Positions 1-9,796 are shown, numbered from the stretch's first letter. The stretch: 64,000 nucleotides of DNA from Corynebacterium sp. BD556 (GCF_038452275.1 NZ_CP141643.1:744001-808000), one strand, 5' to 3'. Notes: a model not told the origin generated them from the letters alone. Translations and numbers: made by a program.

Positions 1-798
1 TTTTAGCTGCGTGTGGCCACTGGGGTCGGCGGCGATGTCGCGGATGTGCTCGATGGGGTCGTCGAGCTCGAAGTCGGGCAGGTCAAACCCCGCTTCCAGC
101 ATTTCAAGTACAAGCAGTGTCGAGCCGATTTTGAGCGCGAGGGTGGGCTCGGACATGTTGGAGTCGCCCACGATGACGTGCATGCGCCGGAAACGGTGCG
201 AATCCCCGTGGGGTTCGTCGCGGGTGTTGATAATTGGGCGAGTACGCGTGGTTGCTGAGGACACGCCCTCCCACACCTGGTCGGCACGTTGGGAGAGAAG
301 GTAGCGGCCATTTTTGATGATTCCTGCGCCGCAGATAAGTTGGCGGGTTATGAGAAACGGCAGTAGTTGGCGTGAGAGGCTTTTTAACACCAGTTCGCGG
401 CTGACCAGGTAATTTTCGTGGGCGCCGTAGGAGTTGCCGCGAGAATCGACGTTGTTTTTAAATAGGTAAACCTCGCCGGGTACACCATCGTTAGCGAGTG
501 CTTCTTCTGCTGTTCGCGCCAGTTTGGCAAAAATTCGTTCGCCTGCCTTGTCATGGGCGATGAGCTGGTCAATTGAGTCACATTCGGCGGTGGCGTACTC
601 CGGGTGGGCGCCCACATCGAGGTAGAGGCGGGCGCCGTTTGCGATGAAGATGTTGGAGCTGCGGTGTTTCGCAACGACCGGGCGAAACAGGTAACGCGAG
701 ATTTCCTCGGGGCTGAGCACCGGCCGACCGTCGCGCACCGCCGTGACCCCAAATTCTGTCTCGACTCCCATGATGCGGCGAGTAAAGACTGGTGCCAT
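1..798 (-). CDS. pafA: Pup--protein ligase PafA (partial, 3' end outside window)
   Basis: PafA joins the C-terminal glutamate of Pup to lysine side chains of target proteins, using ATP. The first 266 codons are present. The N-terminus [18 protein letters not shown] carries the metal/ATP-binding Glu of the carboxylate-amine ligase fold shared with Dop and glutamine synthetase. The [17 protein letters not shown] segment and a KNNVDS motif are also typical of PafA. The gene begins 7 bp after pup stops, so dop, pup and pafA look like one transcription unit. The ATG at 798 gives the family N-terminus. The C-terminal part lies beyond position 1, so its integrity cannot be judged. Confidence 0.95.
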   Translation of the reverse strand, partial: MAPVFTRRIMGVETEFGVTAVRDGRPVLSPEEISRYLFRPVVAKHRSSNIFIANGARLYLDVGAHPEYATAECDSIDQLIAHDKAGERIFAKLARTAEEALANDGVPGEVYLFKNNVDSRGNSYGAHENYLVSRELVLKSLSRQLLPFLITRQLICGAGIIKNGRYLLSQRADQVWEGVSSATTRTRPIINTRDEPHGDSHRFRRMHVIVGDSNMSEPTLALKIGSTLLVLEMLEAGFDLPDFELDDPIEHIRDIAADPSGHTQLK

Positions 799-805
799 GA
801 GGTTT

Positions 806-994
806 CTACTCTCCGCCCTTTTGCACGTAGGAGCGAACGAACTCCTCAGTGTTGCTGTCGAGGAGGGCATCGATTTCGTCGAGCAGTGAGTCCGTGCCGG
901 AGGTGTCGATCTGCGCCTGGCCGCTTTCGTGGTCCTGGTTGTCGGAGTCTTCTCCCCCGGGCTTTCCGTGGAACTGCTGTTGCTGGTTGACCAT
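806..994 (-). CDS. pup: Prokaryotic ubiquitin-like protein Pup
   Basis: This is a 62-residue, acidic, largely disordered modifier with a predicted helical stretch near residues 35-55 ([20 protein letters not shown]). It ends in KGGE. A genomically encoded terminal Glu means Pup is ready for ligation and needs no deamidation of Gln by Dop, unlike mycobacterial Pup, which ends in GGQ. Length and position between dop (9 bp gap) and pafA (7 bp gap) fit the family. No prcB/prcA genes follow, as expected for corynebacteria, where pupylated proteins are remodelled by ARC and not degraded by a proteasome. Confidence 0.95.
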   Translation of the reverse strand: MVNQQQQFHGKPGGEDSDNQDHESGQAQIDTSGTDSLLDEIDALLDSNTEEFVRSYVQKGGE

Positions 995-1003
995 AGGTGT
1001 AGC

Positions 1004-2518
1004 TTAGTGGGTTGTGTCCGCAACGGCGGCGAGCAGGTCATCGACTGTGTCGCTGCGCTTGAGCACTTCGCCGAATTGCGCTTCAGTGAAGCCGTCGACG
1101 GCGTCGATGGGCACTCGCCGCACCCCGGCGGCGGTGTCGAAAACGATTGACTGCCAGCTTGAGGCGCGGATATTGGCGGAGAATTTCGCGGTGACTTCGC
1201 CGCGGAACCAGGCACGCGAATCCTGCGGGGGCTGCGTAGCTGCCCGCGAGATTTCTTCCGGGGTAGCCAGTGTTGTCATGCTCCCCTTGCGCACCAAGGC
1301 GTGGTAGAGGGATTTTTGCGGGTCGATGTCGGCGTATTGCAGGTCAACCGCTTTTAGCTTCGGGTCCGCGATGTCGACGCCGCGCGCGGTAAACCCCTTG
1401 ATCAAGGCGTATTTGGCGGTCCAATCGAGGCGATCGGCGGTCGACAGTGGGTCGCGCTCGAGGTCGTCGAGAAGCTCGCCCCACAGCTCAAGCACATGCT
1501 TGTCGACGTCCGTTTGCGCCACCACCCTACCGCGGTATACGCGCAGGATGTCGATGGCGCTCATGCGGCGGCCGTCGGCAAGCACAAGCTTGTGCGTGCA
1601 CGTTGGATCGTGCGAAATTTCCTTGATTTCTGCGACCGGGGAAGCGAGCTTTAAGTCACTGAAATCCGTGCTTGCCTCGATCGCGTCGAGGACCAGCTTT
1701 GTCATGCCGAGTTTCAAAAGGTTCGAATAGTGGCTCATGTTGGCATCGCCTACGATGACGTGCAGGCGGCGAAACTCCCGCTCGTCCGCGTGCGGCTCAT
1801 CGCGGGTGTTGACAATACCGCGGTTGAGCGTGGTCTCCAGGCTCACTTCCTGCTCGAAGTAATCTGCGCGCTGCGAGATCTGGAAACCCTCGCGCTCGCT
1901 GTTTTGCCCGATGCCGACCCGACCAGCGCCGATAATGACTTGGCGGGTGACAAAAAACGGGATGAGAGCCTGGCTAAGCCGGGCAAAATCGGTGTGGCGC
2001 GAATACTGGTAGTTCTCGTGGGCCCCAAAGGACGCGCCCTTGCCGTCGACATTATTTTTGTAGAACTTCAGCGGCGGGCAGGGCTGTTTGTCTTTGAGCA
2101 CGCTCACGCCCTGGGCGTAGAGCTCAGCGACTGCCTCACCAGCCTGGTTGAGGAGGAGGTCGCCGGCGGCGTCGTAGACCATAGCGTCCCAGGCGTTGGA
2201 GACTTCTGGGCTGGAGTATTCGGGGTGGGCGTGGTCGACATAGAAGCGTGCGCCGTTTCGCGTCACCACATTGGCGACACCGACAGCGTTGGCATCTACA
2301 ACCGGCACCGTGCGGTAGCGCTTCAGGTCGAAACCGCGGGTGTCTTTGAGCGGGTGCTCATCGTGATAATCCCACCGCGCCCGCGCCCCTGTGTTCATCG
2401 CCGCGTAGGCCACCACTGCGTGGGTGGAGGTGATGATGGGGCTCAACCCAGGCTCGGAAGGGCAGGCAATGCCGTACTCCGTTTCGGTTCCCATGTAGCG
2501 CAACTGGTCATTACTCAT
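1004..2518 (-). CDS. dop: Depupylase Dop
   Basis: Dop removes Pup from tagged proteins and is a paralog of PafA. The product is about 504 residues. It shows [10 protein letters not shown] near the N-terminus, [45 protein letters not shown] and the C-terminal FRGEVTAKF block. The ATG at 2518 ([12 protein letters not shown]) is chosen because it places the conserved GTETEYG near residue 10. A GTG at 2539 would add seven residues and has no better ribosome site. As Pup here already ends in Glu, the deamidase activity of Dop would be unnecessary and depupylation is its likely role. Confidence 0.94.
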   Translation of the reverse strand: MSNDQLRYMGTETEYGIACPSEPGLSPIITSTHAVVAYAAMNTGARARWDYHDEHPLKDTRGFDLKRYRTVPVVDANAVGVANVVTRNGARFYVDHAHPEYSSPEVSNAWDAMVYDAAGDLLLNQAGEAVAELYAQGVSVLKDKQPCPPLKFYKNNVDGKGASFGAHENYQYSRHTDFARLSQALIPFFVTRQVIIGAGRVGIGQNSEREGFQISQRADYFEQEVSLETTLNRGIVNTRDEPHADEREFRRLHVIVGDANMSHYSNLLKLGMTKLVLDAIEASTDFSDLKLASPVAEIKEISHDPTCTHKLVLADGRRMSAIDILRVYRGRVVAQTDVDKHVLELWGELLDDLERDPLSTADRLDWTAKYALIKGFTARGVDIADPKLKAVDLQYADIDPQKSLYHALVRKGSMTTLATPEEISRAATQPPQDSRAWFRGEVTAKFSANIRASSWQSIVFDTAAGVRRVPIDAVDGFTEAQFGEVLKRSDTVDDLLAAVADTTH

Positions 2519-2539
2519 CACTCGAACAGGGTACGCCAC

Positions 2540-3090
2540 TGAGATAGAAGATTGTCATGACTGGCTAGCAGGACCATTCGTTGTGAGATATGCTACGCAG
2601 CGGCGAAAAGACGCCTTGACTTCAATGCCCTTCTTCCCGCTTTGCTAGTTTCGCCTCTCTACGCCTTGAGTGTGGTGTTCCTTCTAACACCTTCGATGCC
2701 TCGCATTGACTTTCGGAGTCGAAGAAGCCAGTGGTTGGCGCTCTTGCGTTGCACCTTCGGAGTGATAGTGGTCGCGGGTATTTTCTCGCACATGTGGCGG
2801 CTACCGGGGGGTTGGAATTAATTGCCAATTATCCGGTGCAGTTGTGGACTGCCGGAGCTAGCGCTTTGGCAATTCGTGCCAATCGTTAGGCGCCATCGTT
2901 TCACCAAAGGGGTGATTCGGTTTTCCCCTCAGCGCTCTGAGCGTTTCTTGAGGCAGGCGGGCAAATAGTGCCTAGCTTTGCCCCCCCAACCGCGATTGAT
3001 GGGTTGGGGCTGTCGGGTTTGAGCCGCCAAGGACTCAGAATCGTCGAACGGGCCTTTTGTCAGTTGGTGGGTCAACGCCCGATAAGTGCC
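2540..3090. other. Degenerate intergenic stretch between dop and pdxS, possible gene remnant
   Basis: No intact gene is convincing in these 550 bp. On the + strand there are overlapping open stretches without a proper start or ribosome site. Frame 2561-2821 has hydrophobic runs such as LLPALLVSPLYAL and FGVIVVAGIF. A second frame, 2710-2889, reads ALALHLRSDSGRGYFLAH and ends IANYPVQLWTAGASALAIRA. A third frame, 2891-2968, is rich in basic residues. The pieces look more protein-like than random sequence, which suggests a decayed reading frame, but I do not recognise the family. pdxT, which often follows pdxS, is not found here on either strand. Confidence 0.35.
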
Positions 3091-3984
3091 CTACCAGCCG
3101 CGCTCGGCAAGGCGGTGGGGCGCGGGAAGGTCGTTGACGTTGATGCCCACCATCGCCTCGCCGAGGCCGCGGGAGGCTTCGGTGACGACTGCGATGTCGT
3201 CGTAGTTGGCGGTGGCCTGGACAATGGCCTTGGCGCGCTGCTCCGGGTTGCCGGATTTGAAGATGCCGGAGCCGACGAACACTCCGTCCGCGCCGAGCTG
3301 CATCATCAGCGCGGCGTCGGCCGGGGTGGCCACTCCCCCGGCTGTAAACAGCGTGACCGGAAGCTTGCCGTGCTGCGCGACGTACTGCACGAGCTCGTAG
3401 GGTGCCTGCAGTTGCTTGGCGGCAACGTAGAGCTCATCGCGGTTGGCGTTCCACAACGATTGCAGCCCGGCGATTTCCGCGCGGATGGTGCGGAGGTGCT
3501 TGGTGGCCTCTGAAACATCGCCTGTGCCGGCTTCGCCTTTCGAACGGATCATGGCCGCGCCCTCGTTGATCCGGCGCAGGGCCTCGCCCAGGTTGGTCGC
3601 GCCGCAGACGAAGGGGACGCAAAAACCGCGCTTGTCAATGTGGTTGACATAGTCGGCTGGGCTGAGCACCTCAGACTCGTCGATGTAGTGCACGCCCAAG
3701 TGCTCAAGGATGCGGGCCTCGACGCTGTGGCCGATGCGTGCTTTTGCCATGACCGGGATCTCTACTGCTGCGAGAATGCCCTCGATGAGATCCGGGTCCG
3801 ACATACGGGCAACTCCGCCCTGTGCGCGGATATCCGCCGGGACGCGCTCGAGTGCCATGACGGCGACGGCGCCGGCGTCTTCGGCAATTCGTGCTTGTTC
3901 CGGGGTGACAACGTCCATGATGACCCCGCCTTTGAAGGTTTCGGCGAGATCTGGGTTCTTTTCTTGATGAGCCATGCGATCCAT
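3091..3984 (-). CDS. pdxS: Pyridoxal 5'-phosphate synthase lyase subunit PdxS
   Basis: PdxS condenses ribose 5-phosphate, glyceraldehyde 3-phosphate and ammonia to PLP in the DXP-independent pathway. The product is 297 residues from the ATG at 3984. It has [12 protein letters not shown], the Schiff-base lysine at residue 81 in [15 protein letters not shown]-like phosphate motifs ([10 protein letters not shown]) and [14 protein letters not shown]. An ATG at 3975 is also possible, and neither start has a clear ribosome site, so a near-leaderless mRNA is possible. It is divergent from pdxR. The glutaminase partner pdxT is missing from this locus, so ammonia would have to come from free NH4+ or from a PdxT encoded elsewhere. 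Confidence 0.95.
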   Translation of the reverse strand: MDRMAHQEKNPDLAETFKGGVIMDVVTPEQARIAEDAGAVAVMALERVPADIRAQGGVARMSDPDLIEGILAAVEIPVMAKARIGHSVEARILEHLGVHYIDESEVLSPADYVNHIDKRGFCVPFVCGATNLGEALRRINEGAAMIRSKGEAGTGDVSEATKHLRTIRAEIAGLQSLWNANRDELYVAAKQLQAPYELVQYVAQHGKLPVTLFTAGGVATPADAALMMQLGADGVFVGSGIFKSGNPEQRAKAIVQATANYDDIAVVTEASRGLGEAMVGINVNDLPAPHRLAERGW

Positions 3985-3994
3985 TCTGTCTGTC

Positions 3995-4044
3995 AAACTG
4001 GTAGATTCCTAGTGCCAGTTATTTACAATTGTTTTGGACCAGTT
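3995..4044. promoter_or_regulatory. Candidate PdxR operator: three AACTGG half-sites
   Basis: The 60-bp divergent spacer between pdxS and pdxR holds three copies of one short motif: AAACTGGT at 3995-4002 in one orientation, and CCAGTT at 4015-4020 and ACCAGTT at 4038-4044 in the other. The last copy abuts the GTG start of pdxR. The arrangement would allow one regulator to control both genes. Assignment to PdxR is inferred from location only. Confidence 0.5.
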
Positions 4045-5400
4045 GTGTTTGAGATTGACCGCCGCCTTCCCACCCCGCTGCCAGCCCAGATAGCCAACGA
4101 GCTGCGCCGTCAGGTAGCCCTGGGAAGCCTTGTTGCCGGGGATCGCGTGCCGTCTACCCGCGAGCTCTCCCGTGCCCTCGGAGTCTCTCGCGGAAGCGTC
4201 GTCGCAGCCTACGACCAACTGCTATCCGAAGGCTTCTTGAAGTCTTCCCAGGGGGCGCCGACGGTGGTCCACCCGGACCTGCCAACACCGGCTGAAGTGC
4301 GCCCCCGCCGCCTCCAACCCTCACACCACACAAAACGCACGCACGATATTTCGCTGCGCCCGAGCTCGGGGCACGCGGAAACAATCCGGCCCGCCGCCTG
4401 GCGCAGGGCGTGGCGCGAGGCCGCCGATGTCGGCCCCGAAGCCGTGGATAAGGCGGGCCAGCCCGCGCTGCGTTGGGCGATTGCGGAGCACCTCCGGCTC
4501 TCCCGCGGAATGCAGGTCGATCCCGATCAGGTGATAGTCACCGGCGGCTCGCGCGAAGGCTTGCTGCTCATCCTCATGTCGCTTGGTCGGGGTTTGCGCG
4601 TCGGGGTGGAAAACCCGGGGCACCCAGGGCTGCGTCGCGTCATCGCGCTGAGCGGGCACGCGTGCGTGGAGTGCGCGACGGATGCTCAAGGCATGGTGCC
4701 AAAGGACCTCCCTGCGGATCTAGACGCTGTGTTGGTCACCCCGGCGCACCTTTTCCCGCTCGGCAAAGCGATGCCCGCTGCGCGCCGTTCGGCGCTTTCG
4801 ACCTGGGCGCGGGACACAAACACCGTGATCATCGAGGATGACTACAACGCGGAGCTGCGTTACCGCTATTCGCCGCATCCTCCGCTGGCTGTTTCCGCGA
4901 ACCAGTCCCCGGTACTTACCCTCGGCACTTTTTCCACCCTTTTGAGCACACAGCTTTCGGCCGGCTATGTCCTCGCCGACCCCGACTACGCGGCGGCGCT
5001 GCACTCCGCACGAGCTGTGTTAGGTATGCCCGTCTCCCCCGTTACCCAGTACGCGATCGCATCGCTTCTCGACGCCGGCCAAGCCCGCCGCAACTCTCGC
5101 ACCGTCCACAAACGTCTGCTCCAGCGCAGAAAAGTAATTGCCGATACCCTCATGCCCGCCTTCCAAGCGGCGGGAGCCACCGTCGACGACGGCGGCGAAA
5201 CTATAAGCACCGACCTGGCGGTCCGCTTCGCTGCGCCTGAAAAACTCAGCGCCTTTCGGCGGCAGTTGGACTGCGCGGGACTCGGCTACGGCACTTTTGA
5301 CGAAAGCCGCGCACTCCACTTAAGCTTCGCCCACCTTGGCGATGGAGACTTTGCCGCAGCCGTCGAGCTGCTTGTCGCAAAGTTGCGAACTAGCCGATAA
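4045..5400 (+). CDS. pdxR: MocR-type regulator PdxR with altered PLP-binding site
   Basis: This is a GntR-type winged-helix domain (about residues 5-75, including [17 protein letters not shown]) fused to a fold-type I aminotransferase-like domain, total 451 residues from GTG 4045. Divergence from pdxS indicates control of PLP synthesis. IIEDDYNAE at about 263-271 keeps the pyridine-binding Asp. The segment that in MocR proteins normally reads like GTFSK...LRLGY is here [15 protein letters not shown], with Thr298 where the Schiff-base lysine is expected and Ser where Arg is usual. The reading frame is intact. A GTG at 4012 would extend the protein by 11 residues. Its stop overlaps the stop region of the convergent ARC gene by 11 bp. 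Confidence 0.88.
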   Translation: MFEIDRRLPTPLPAQIANELRRQVALGSLVAGDRVPSTRELSRALGVSRGSVVAAYDQLLSEGFLKSSQGAPTVVHPDLPTPAEVRPRRLQPSHHTKRTHDISLRPSSGHAETIRPAAWRRAWREAADVGPEAVDKAGQPALRWAIAEHLRLSRGMQVDPDQVIVTGGSREGLLLILMSLGRGLRVGVENPGHPGLRRVIALSGHACVECATDAQGMVPKDLPADLDAVLVTPAHLFPLGKAMPAARRSALSTWARDTNTVIIEDDYNAELRYRYSPHPPLAVSANQSPVLTLGTFSTLLSTQLSAGYVLADPDYAAALHSARAVLGMPVSPVTQYAIASLLDAGQARRNSRTVHKRLLQRRKVIADTLMPAFQAAGATVDDGGETISTDLAVRFAAPEKLSAFRRQLDCAGLGYGTFDESRALHLSFAHLGDGDFAAAVELLVAKLRTSR

Positions 5401-6904
5401 CCTCCGCGGCCACGACGCGCTTGCCCTGGCGGCCGGTGATACGTGCCCACTCGTCGGGGTTGGAGGTGTTCGGCAGATCCTCGTTCTCGCTTTGCTCCGC
5501 TCGCACGGCGGCGCGCAGGTGCTCGCTGCTCACCCCGCTTGTCGACACCCCCGCAAGGTGGTCCTTGATGGCCAGCTTCTTCGCCCTGTCGACAACGTTG
5601 GCGATCATCGCCCCGGAGACAAAGTCCCGGTAATGCAAAGTCTCCTCGGTGCCGTCGGCAAGCACAAGGCGCACGAAAGGGCGCGGTGCGAACAACGCGT
5701 TCGTTGCTGCGTCGATCAGCGAATCGATCTCCTCTGCATGCGGAATGGACTGCGTAATGTAGCGTGCAAAGATATCGCGCGCTTCGGGCTGCGTCGGGCG
5801 CGACACCCGGATCTTGATGTCTAAACGCCCTGGCCGCAGGATCGCCGGGTCGATGAGTTCCTCGCGATTAGTAGCGCCGATGACAATGACATTGGCGATG
5901 TCTTCGACACCGTCGATTTCGGTCAGTAGCTGCGGCACGACCGTGGTTTCCATGTCGGAGGACACACCTGAGCCGCGCGTGCGAAAGATCGACTCCATCT
6001 CATCGAAGAAAATGATCACCGGGCGACCATCTGTGGCCAACTCACGGGCACGTTCGAAAATCAGGCGGATGCGGCGTTCGGTTTCGCCCACGAACTTATT
6101 TAACAGCTCCGGACCTTTGACGTTAATGAAATGCGCGGATGCGCCGTCGCCGATCCGGGCGGAAAGGCTGTTGGCCACCGCCTTGGCGATGAGCGTTTTG
6201 CCGCAGCCTGGAGGCCCGTAGAGCAAAACACCTTTCGGCGGGGTCAAGGCGTAGGACTTGTAGAGCTCAGGGTGGGAAAAGGGCAACTCCACCGAGTCCT
6301 GAATGGTTTCGATCTGGCTGGCCAACCCACCAATATCGGCGTAAGTGACATCGGGAACCTCCTCAAGGGAGAGCTGGTTAACCTCAGTTTTCTCGATCTT
6401 TTCAAAGGCGTAGCCCACGCGGATATCACAGACGACGACATCGCCGGCGCGCACCGTATCGCGCAGCGGATCCGCCAGGTGGACTAATGTTTCTGCGCCC
6501 TGCTGATCGGAAATCACCGCCCGGGAAGCGTCGATCTTTTCCACCACTGTCGCTATCTGGCCCGAATCCTCGAAGCCGCAAGCCTCGACGATGATGGTGC
6601 CTTCACCCAGGCGTACCCGCGCCCCGTGGGCGAGCGAGCCGGGGGCGACATTTGGCGAAATCTTCACCCTCATGCGCCGCCCAGAGGTAAAAACATCCGC
6701 GTCGAGCCCGTGGCCCAGGCTCTCCAAGAACACACCGTAGGTAGAAGCGGGTTCTTCCAGCTTTGCAAGCTGGGCGTAGAGATCGTTGAGTTTGTCGCGG
6801 CTAGCCTGAAGAAGTTCCGCGAGCTTGTCGTTGCGAGATCTCATCTCCCGGTTTGTGCGGCGCAGATCGCTCAGCTCTGGCCCGAAAGCGTCATCCTCGA
6901 TCAT
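5390..6904 (-). CDS. arc: AAA+ ATPase ARC/Mpa (pupylated-protein unfoldase)
   Basis: This hexameric AAA+ ATPase recognises Pup through its N-terminal coiled coil and unfolds or extracts tagged proteins. Residues about 10-50 form the coiled coil and tandem OB-type domains follow. Walker A GPPGCGKT lies near residue 231, Walker B is IIFFDEMES, and the arginine-finger region is [11 protein letters not shown]. Length is 504 residues. The C-terminus is AEVIG and lacks the QYL-type tail that docks mycobacterial Mpa to the 20S proteasome, which agrees with the missing prcBA. It lies 10 bp downstream of trmI in the apeB-trmI-arc run and is separated from dop by pdxSR. Confidence 0.93.
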   Translation of the reverse strand: MIEDDAFGPELSDLRRTNREMRSRNDKLAELLQASRDKLNDLYAQLAKLEEPASTYGVFLESLGHGLDADVFTSGRRMRVKISPNVAPGSLAHGARVRLGEGTIIVEACGFEDSGQIATVVEKIDASRAVISDQQGAETLVHLADPLRDTVRAGDVVVCDIRVGYAFEKIEKTEVNQLSLEEVPDVTYADIGGLASQIETIQDSVELPFSHPELYKSYALTPPKGVLLYGPPGCGKTLIAKAVANSLSARIGDGASAHFINVKGPELLNKFVGETERRIRLIFERARELATDGRPVIIFFDEMESIFRTRGSGVSSDMETTVVPQLLTEIDGVEDIANVIVIGATNREELIDPAILRPGRLDIKIRVSRPTQPEARDIFARYITQSIPHAEEIDSLIDAATNALFAPRPFVRLVLADGTEETLHYRDFVSGAMIANVVDRAKKLAIKDHLAGVSTSGVSSEHLRAAVRAEQSENEDLPNTSNPDEWARITGRQGKRVVAAEVIG

Positions 6905-6914
6905 GGACTCCAGC

Positions 6915-7748
6915 TTAGCGACGCGCCCTGCGCTGCGGCCGCGGTGGCGTCACACCGTCGGCAAGCCTGCGTGTCCACACCAAAAACGCGGTATGTGCAT
7001 TCATGCGGTGCTCAGGCCGCGTCGCCAAACCATCGACCTTCCACTCGCGCAACAACGTCTCCCACGCCCGCGGCTCGGTGAAACACTTTGCTGCGCGAAT
7101 GTGCTCCATAATCTGCATGAGCTGCGGCACGGTCGCCACATAGGTCATAAACACCCCACCTGGGATGAGCAGATTTTTCACCGTATCGACGAAATGCCAC
7201 GGCTCCACCATGTCAAGGATAAGCCGGTCCACCGGCCCCCCGAGATCTTTCGTGGTCACCTCCCCGAAGTCGCCGAGGCGTGGCGTCCACCAATCGGGCT
7301 CACCGCCGAAATACTCGGCGACGTTGTCCCGGGCATACTGCAGGTGATCCTCGCGGATCTCGTAGGAAAACACGCGGCCTGCAGGTCCAACCGCACGCAG
7401 CAAATTCATCGACAACGCACCCGATCCTGCCCCAGCCTCCAACACGCGCGCACCGGAGAAAATATCGCCCTCCACGAGAATCTGGCCCGCGTCCTTCGGA
7501 TAAATCACCGCAGCGCCACGCGGCATGGACAGCACGTGGTCCACCAGCAGGTGACGGAAGCACAAATAATCAGCTCCCAGGGTGGATGTAACTACCGATC
7601 CTTCGTCTGCGCCAATAATAGCGTCGTGCTCGACGATGCCCTTATGGGAGTGAAACTGCCCACCCGGGGTTAACTCAACGGTGAAATGGCGGCGTTTCGC
7701 GTCGGTAAGCTGGACCTTGTCGCCAGCCTGAAAAGGACCTGAGTACAT
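6915..7748 (-). CDS. trmI: tRNA (adenine(58)-N1)-methyltransferase TrmI
   Basis: This SAM-dependent enzyme makes m1A58 in the tRNA T-loop. Its 277 residues comprise a small N-terminal beta domain and a Rossmann methyltransferase domain, with motif [14 protein letters not shown] around residues 101-113 and the DMVEPW motif in the catalytic region. AGGAGG lies just upstream of the ATG at 7748 and fixes the start. The gene is 10 bp ahead of arc, an association conserved across actinobacteria. Confidence 0.93.
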   Translation of the reverse strand: MYSGPFQAGDKVQLTDAKRRHFTVELTPGGQFHSHKGIVEHDAIIGADEGSVVTSTLGADYLCFRHLLVDHVLSMPRGAAVIYPKDAGQILVEGDIFSGARVLEAGAGSGALSMNLLRAVGPAGRVFSYEIREDHLQYARDNVAEYFGGEPDWWTPRLGDFGEVTTKDLGGPVDRLILDMVEPWHFVDTVKNLLIPGGVFMTYVATVPQLMQIMEHIRAAKCFTEPRAWETLLREWKVDGLATRPEHRMNAHTAFLVWTRRLADGVTPPRPQRRARR

Positions 7749-7772
7749 GAAGCCTCCTGTGTAGTGGCCGGT

Positions 7773-8954
7773 TTAGTATGCCAGGCCGCGGTAAAACGAC
7801 GCCAACGCCTGCTCAAACCACTCCATGTCGCGCACACCGCACAGCTCACGAGCCGAATGCATCGACAAAAGCGGCACGCCAACATCGACCGTCGGTATGC
7901 CCAAGCGCGTCGCCGAGATCGGGCCGATCGTCGAGCCGCAGGGCACGTCATTGTTGCTCACAAAGGTCTGCACCGGCACATTGACGGCGCGGCAGGCCCG
8001 GATCCACTCCGCCTCGGTCACCGCGTTCGAGGCGTAGCGCTGATTGGCGTTGATCTTCAGCACCGGCCCTCGATTGAGCAGTGGACGGTGCGTCGGATCG
8101 TGCTTGCCCGGATAGTTCGGGTGCACTGAATGGGCCGCATCCGCGGAAACCAACACCGAATCTGCGCATACCTGCGCCTCGTCACCCAGCGAGACAGCAA
8201 GAGATCGCACGATGCGTTCCAACATCGGGCCGCCAGCACCGGCAGTCGTAGCCGAACCAACTTCCTCATGGTTAAACGCGGCGAGCACCAGCACATCCTG
8301 GGCGAGATCCTTTGCGGCGAGCATCGCCTGCAAAGAAGCCCACACGCTAGTCAAATTATCCAAACGCCCCGCCGCCACCATGTCGCCCAATTGCTCTGGG
8401 CGCTGCGTGTCCACGCCGATCAGTTCGTGCGCCAACACGCGGGACGGGTCAACACCGAGCAGCTCGACAAATGGGCGGTCCACAGTAAGGATCGGCTGAG
8501 TGTGCAGCTGCCGCTCGATGGTGGGCATATCGCCGCGGTACAGGTGAATCGCCAGATTAGGTACTCGGGCGACAGGCCCGGTATTGACGAGCTGCTCGGA
8601 GCCGTCATCAAGCACGACACGCCCGGCGAAAGCGAGGTCGCGGTCGAACCACGACGCGAGAATCGGCCCGCCGTAGACCTCCACCGCCACCTGCCGGAAA
8701 CCCTCACGCAGCATGTCTGGGTCAGGCTTGACCATCAGCCCCGGCGAATCCGTGTGCGAACCGACGATGCGCAGCCGCGGATTCGGATTCTTCGGCACCC
8801 ACCAAGCAATCACTGCCCCGTCGCGCACGAGCACATGCCCACCCGGAGCCGTGCCTGTATCGCGGGTAAAACCGGCGTTTTCCAACGCACCAGCCACGTT
8901 CTTGGCGGCGTGGAAAGCGCTGGGACTGTCAGCAATGAAATCTTTGAAGCTCAT
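7773..8954 (-). CDS. apeB: M18 family aspartyl aminopeptidase
   Basis: This is a cytosolic dinuclear zinc aminopeptidase preferring N-terminal acidic residues, 393 residues. Metal ligands are visible: RIVGSHTDSPG with His67, DNLTSVW with Asp, AFNHEEVGS with the catalytic and bridging Glu, SADAAHSVHPNY with Asp, and LLSMHSARE with the last His. It is the first gene of the leftward run with trmI (24 bp gap) and arc, and is divergent from the RecB-like gene with only about 26 bp between starts. Confidence 0.93.
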   Translation of the reverse strand: MSFKDFIADSPSAFHAAKNVAGALENAGFTRDTGTAPGGHVLVRDGAVIAWWVPKNPNPRLRIVGSHTDSPGLMVKPDPDMLREGFRQVAVEVYGGPILASWFDRDLAFAGRVVLDDGSEQLVNTGPVARVPNLAIHLYRGDMPTIERQLHTQPILTVDRPFVELLGVDPSRVLAHELIGVDTQRPEQLGDMVAAGRLDNLTSVWASLQAMLAAKDLAQDVLVLAAFNHEEVGSATTAGAGGPMLERIVRSLAVSLGDEAQVCADSVLVSADAAHSVHPNYPGKHDPTHRPLLNRGPVLKINANQRYASNAVTEAEWIRACRAVNVPVQTFVSNNDVPCGSTIGPISATRLGIPTVDVGVPLLSMHSARELCGVRDMEWFEQALASFYRGLAY

Positions 8955-8980
8955 GCCACCACTCTAAGATGTTGATCATC

Positions 8981-9796
8981 ATGACATCATCACAACCGCG
9001 CCCACTTGCCCTCTCCCCCTCCCGCGCCTCCGACTACAAGCAGTGCCCGCTGCTTTACCGACTGCGCGCCATTGACCGGCTGCCCGAGGAGAAAACCGAG
9101 GCGCAGGTCAAAGGAACATTGGTACACGCTGTTTTGGAGGAAATGCACGGCTGGCCGCGCGAAAAGCGCACCTACCCGGCCGCGGTGAAAAGGATTAAAC
9201 CAGCATGGGAGGCAATGCTTTCTGCCGATCCCACCAACGCCGAACCCATAGCAGACGAGTACCAGCTCTTTGTCGACACACGGACACTGATCCGCGGTTA
9301 TTTTCAGATGGAAAACCCGCACGGTTTCGACTCCCATGAGCAGGAGATGCCCGTCGAGGCGGTGCTGCCCAACGGCGTGCCCGTGCGGGGGTTTATCGAC
9401 CGTGTTGATATCGCCCCCACCGGAGAAGTGCGCATCGTCGACTACAAAACGGGGAAAAAGCCACTGCCGCACTATTCTGCGGACGCTCAATTCCAAATGA
9501 GGTTTTACGCCCTGGCCTATTGGCGTTTATTCGGGCAAATCCCCGACCAGCTACGCCTGATGTACCTCAAGGTAATCGACTCGCTGTTTTTGGCGCCCAC
9601 ACGCGAAGAACTCGAGTTCTTCGAACGCGACCTCGCCGATTTGTGGCACAAGATAGTCACGGACGGCAAGGAGGGCAACTTCCGCCCGCAAACATCCAAA
9701 TTGTGCGGCTGGTGCTCCTTTCAGAAACTCTGCCCGGCCTTCGGCGGCACCCCGCCGCCGTACCCGGGCTGGCCGGGTTCCGCAGCCGAGGCCTAG
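8981..9796 (+). CDS. RecB-family PD-(D/E)XK exonuclease, stand-alone
   Basis: This 271-residue protein has the RecB/Cas4-like nuclease core. KGTLVHAVLEEM supplies the helix-I His, the metal-binding Asp comes before EVRIVDYKTGKK (motif DxK), and QFQMRFYALAYW is the motif-III-like Q/Y helix. Cysteines at SDYKQCPLLYR and C-x2-C-x5-C (CGWCSFQKLC) near the end are the expected four ligands of a [4Fe-4S] cluster, as in AddB and Cas4. No helicase or cas genes are nearby. ATG 8981 is preferred; ATG 8969 is in frame. A TAAGAT at 8965-8970 could be a -10 giving an almost leaderless mRNA. Its stop codon overlaps that of fhs in a CTAG. Confidence 0.85.
   Translation: MTSSQPRPLALSPSRASDYKQCPLLYRLRAIDRLPEEKTEAQVKGTLVHAVLEEMHGWPREKRTYPAAVKRIKPAWEAMLSADPTNAEPIADEYQLFVDTRTLIRGYFQMENPHGFDSHEQEMPVEAVLPNGVPVRGFIDRVDIAPTGEVRIVDYKTGKKPLPHYSADAQFQMRFYALAYWRLFGQIPDQLRLMYLKVIDSLFLAPTREELEFFERDLADLWHKIVTDGKEGNFRPQTSKLCGWCSFQKLCPAFGGTPPPYPGWPGSAAEA

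Noticed and set aside
1730..2542. Long + strand frame inside dop
   Set aside because: It is antisense to a conserved gene and has no recognisable domain.
3640..4044. N-terminal extension of pdxR across pdxS
   Set aside because: The extension is antisense to pdxS; the GntR domain begins properly after GTG 4045.
8981..9796. Cas4 of a CRISPR system
   Set aside because: No cas genes, repeats or spacers occur in the window; the protein fits stand-alone actinobacterial RecB-type nucleases.
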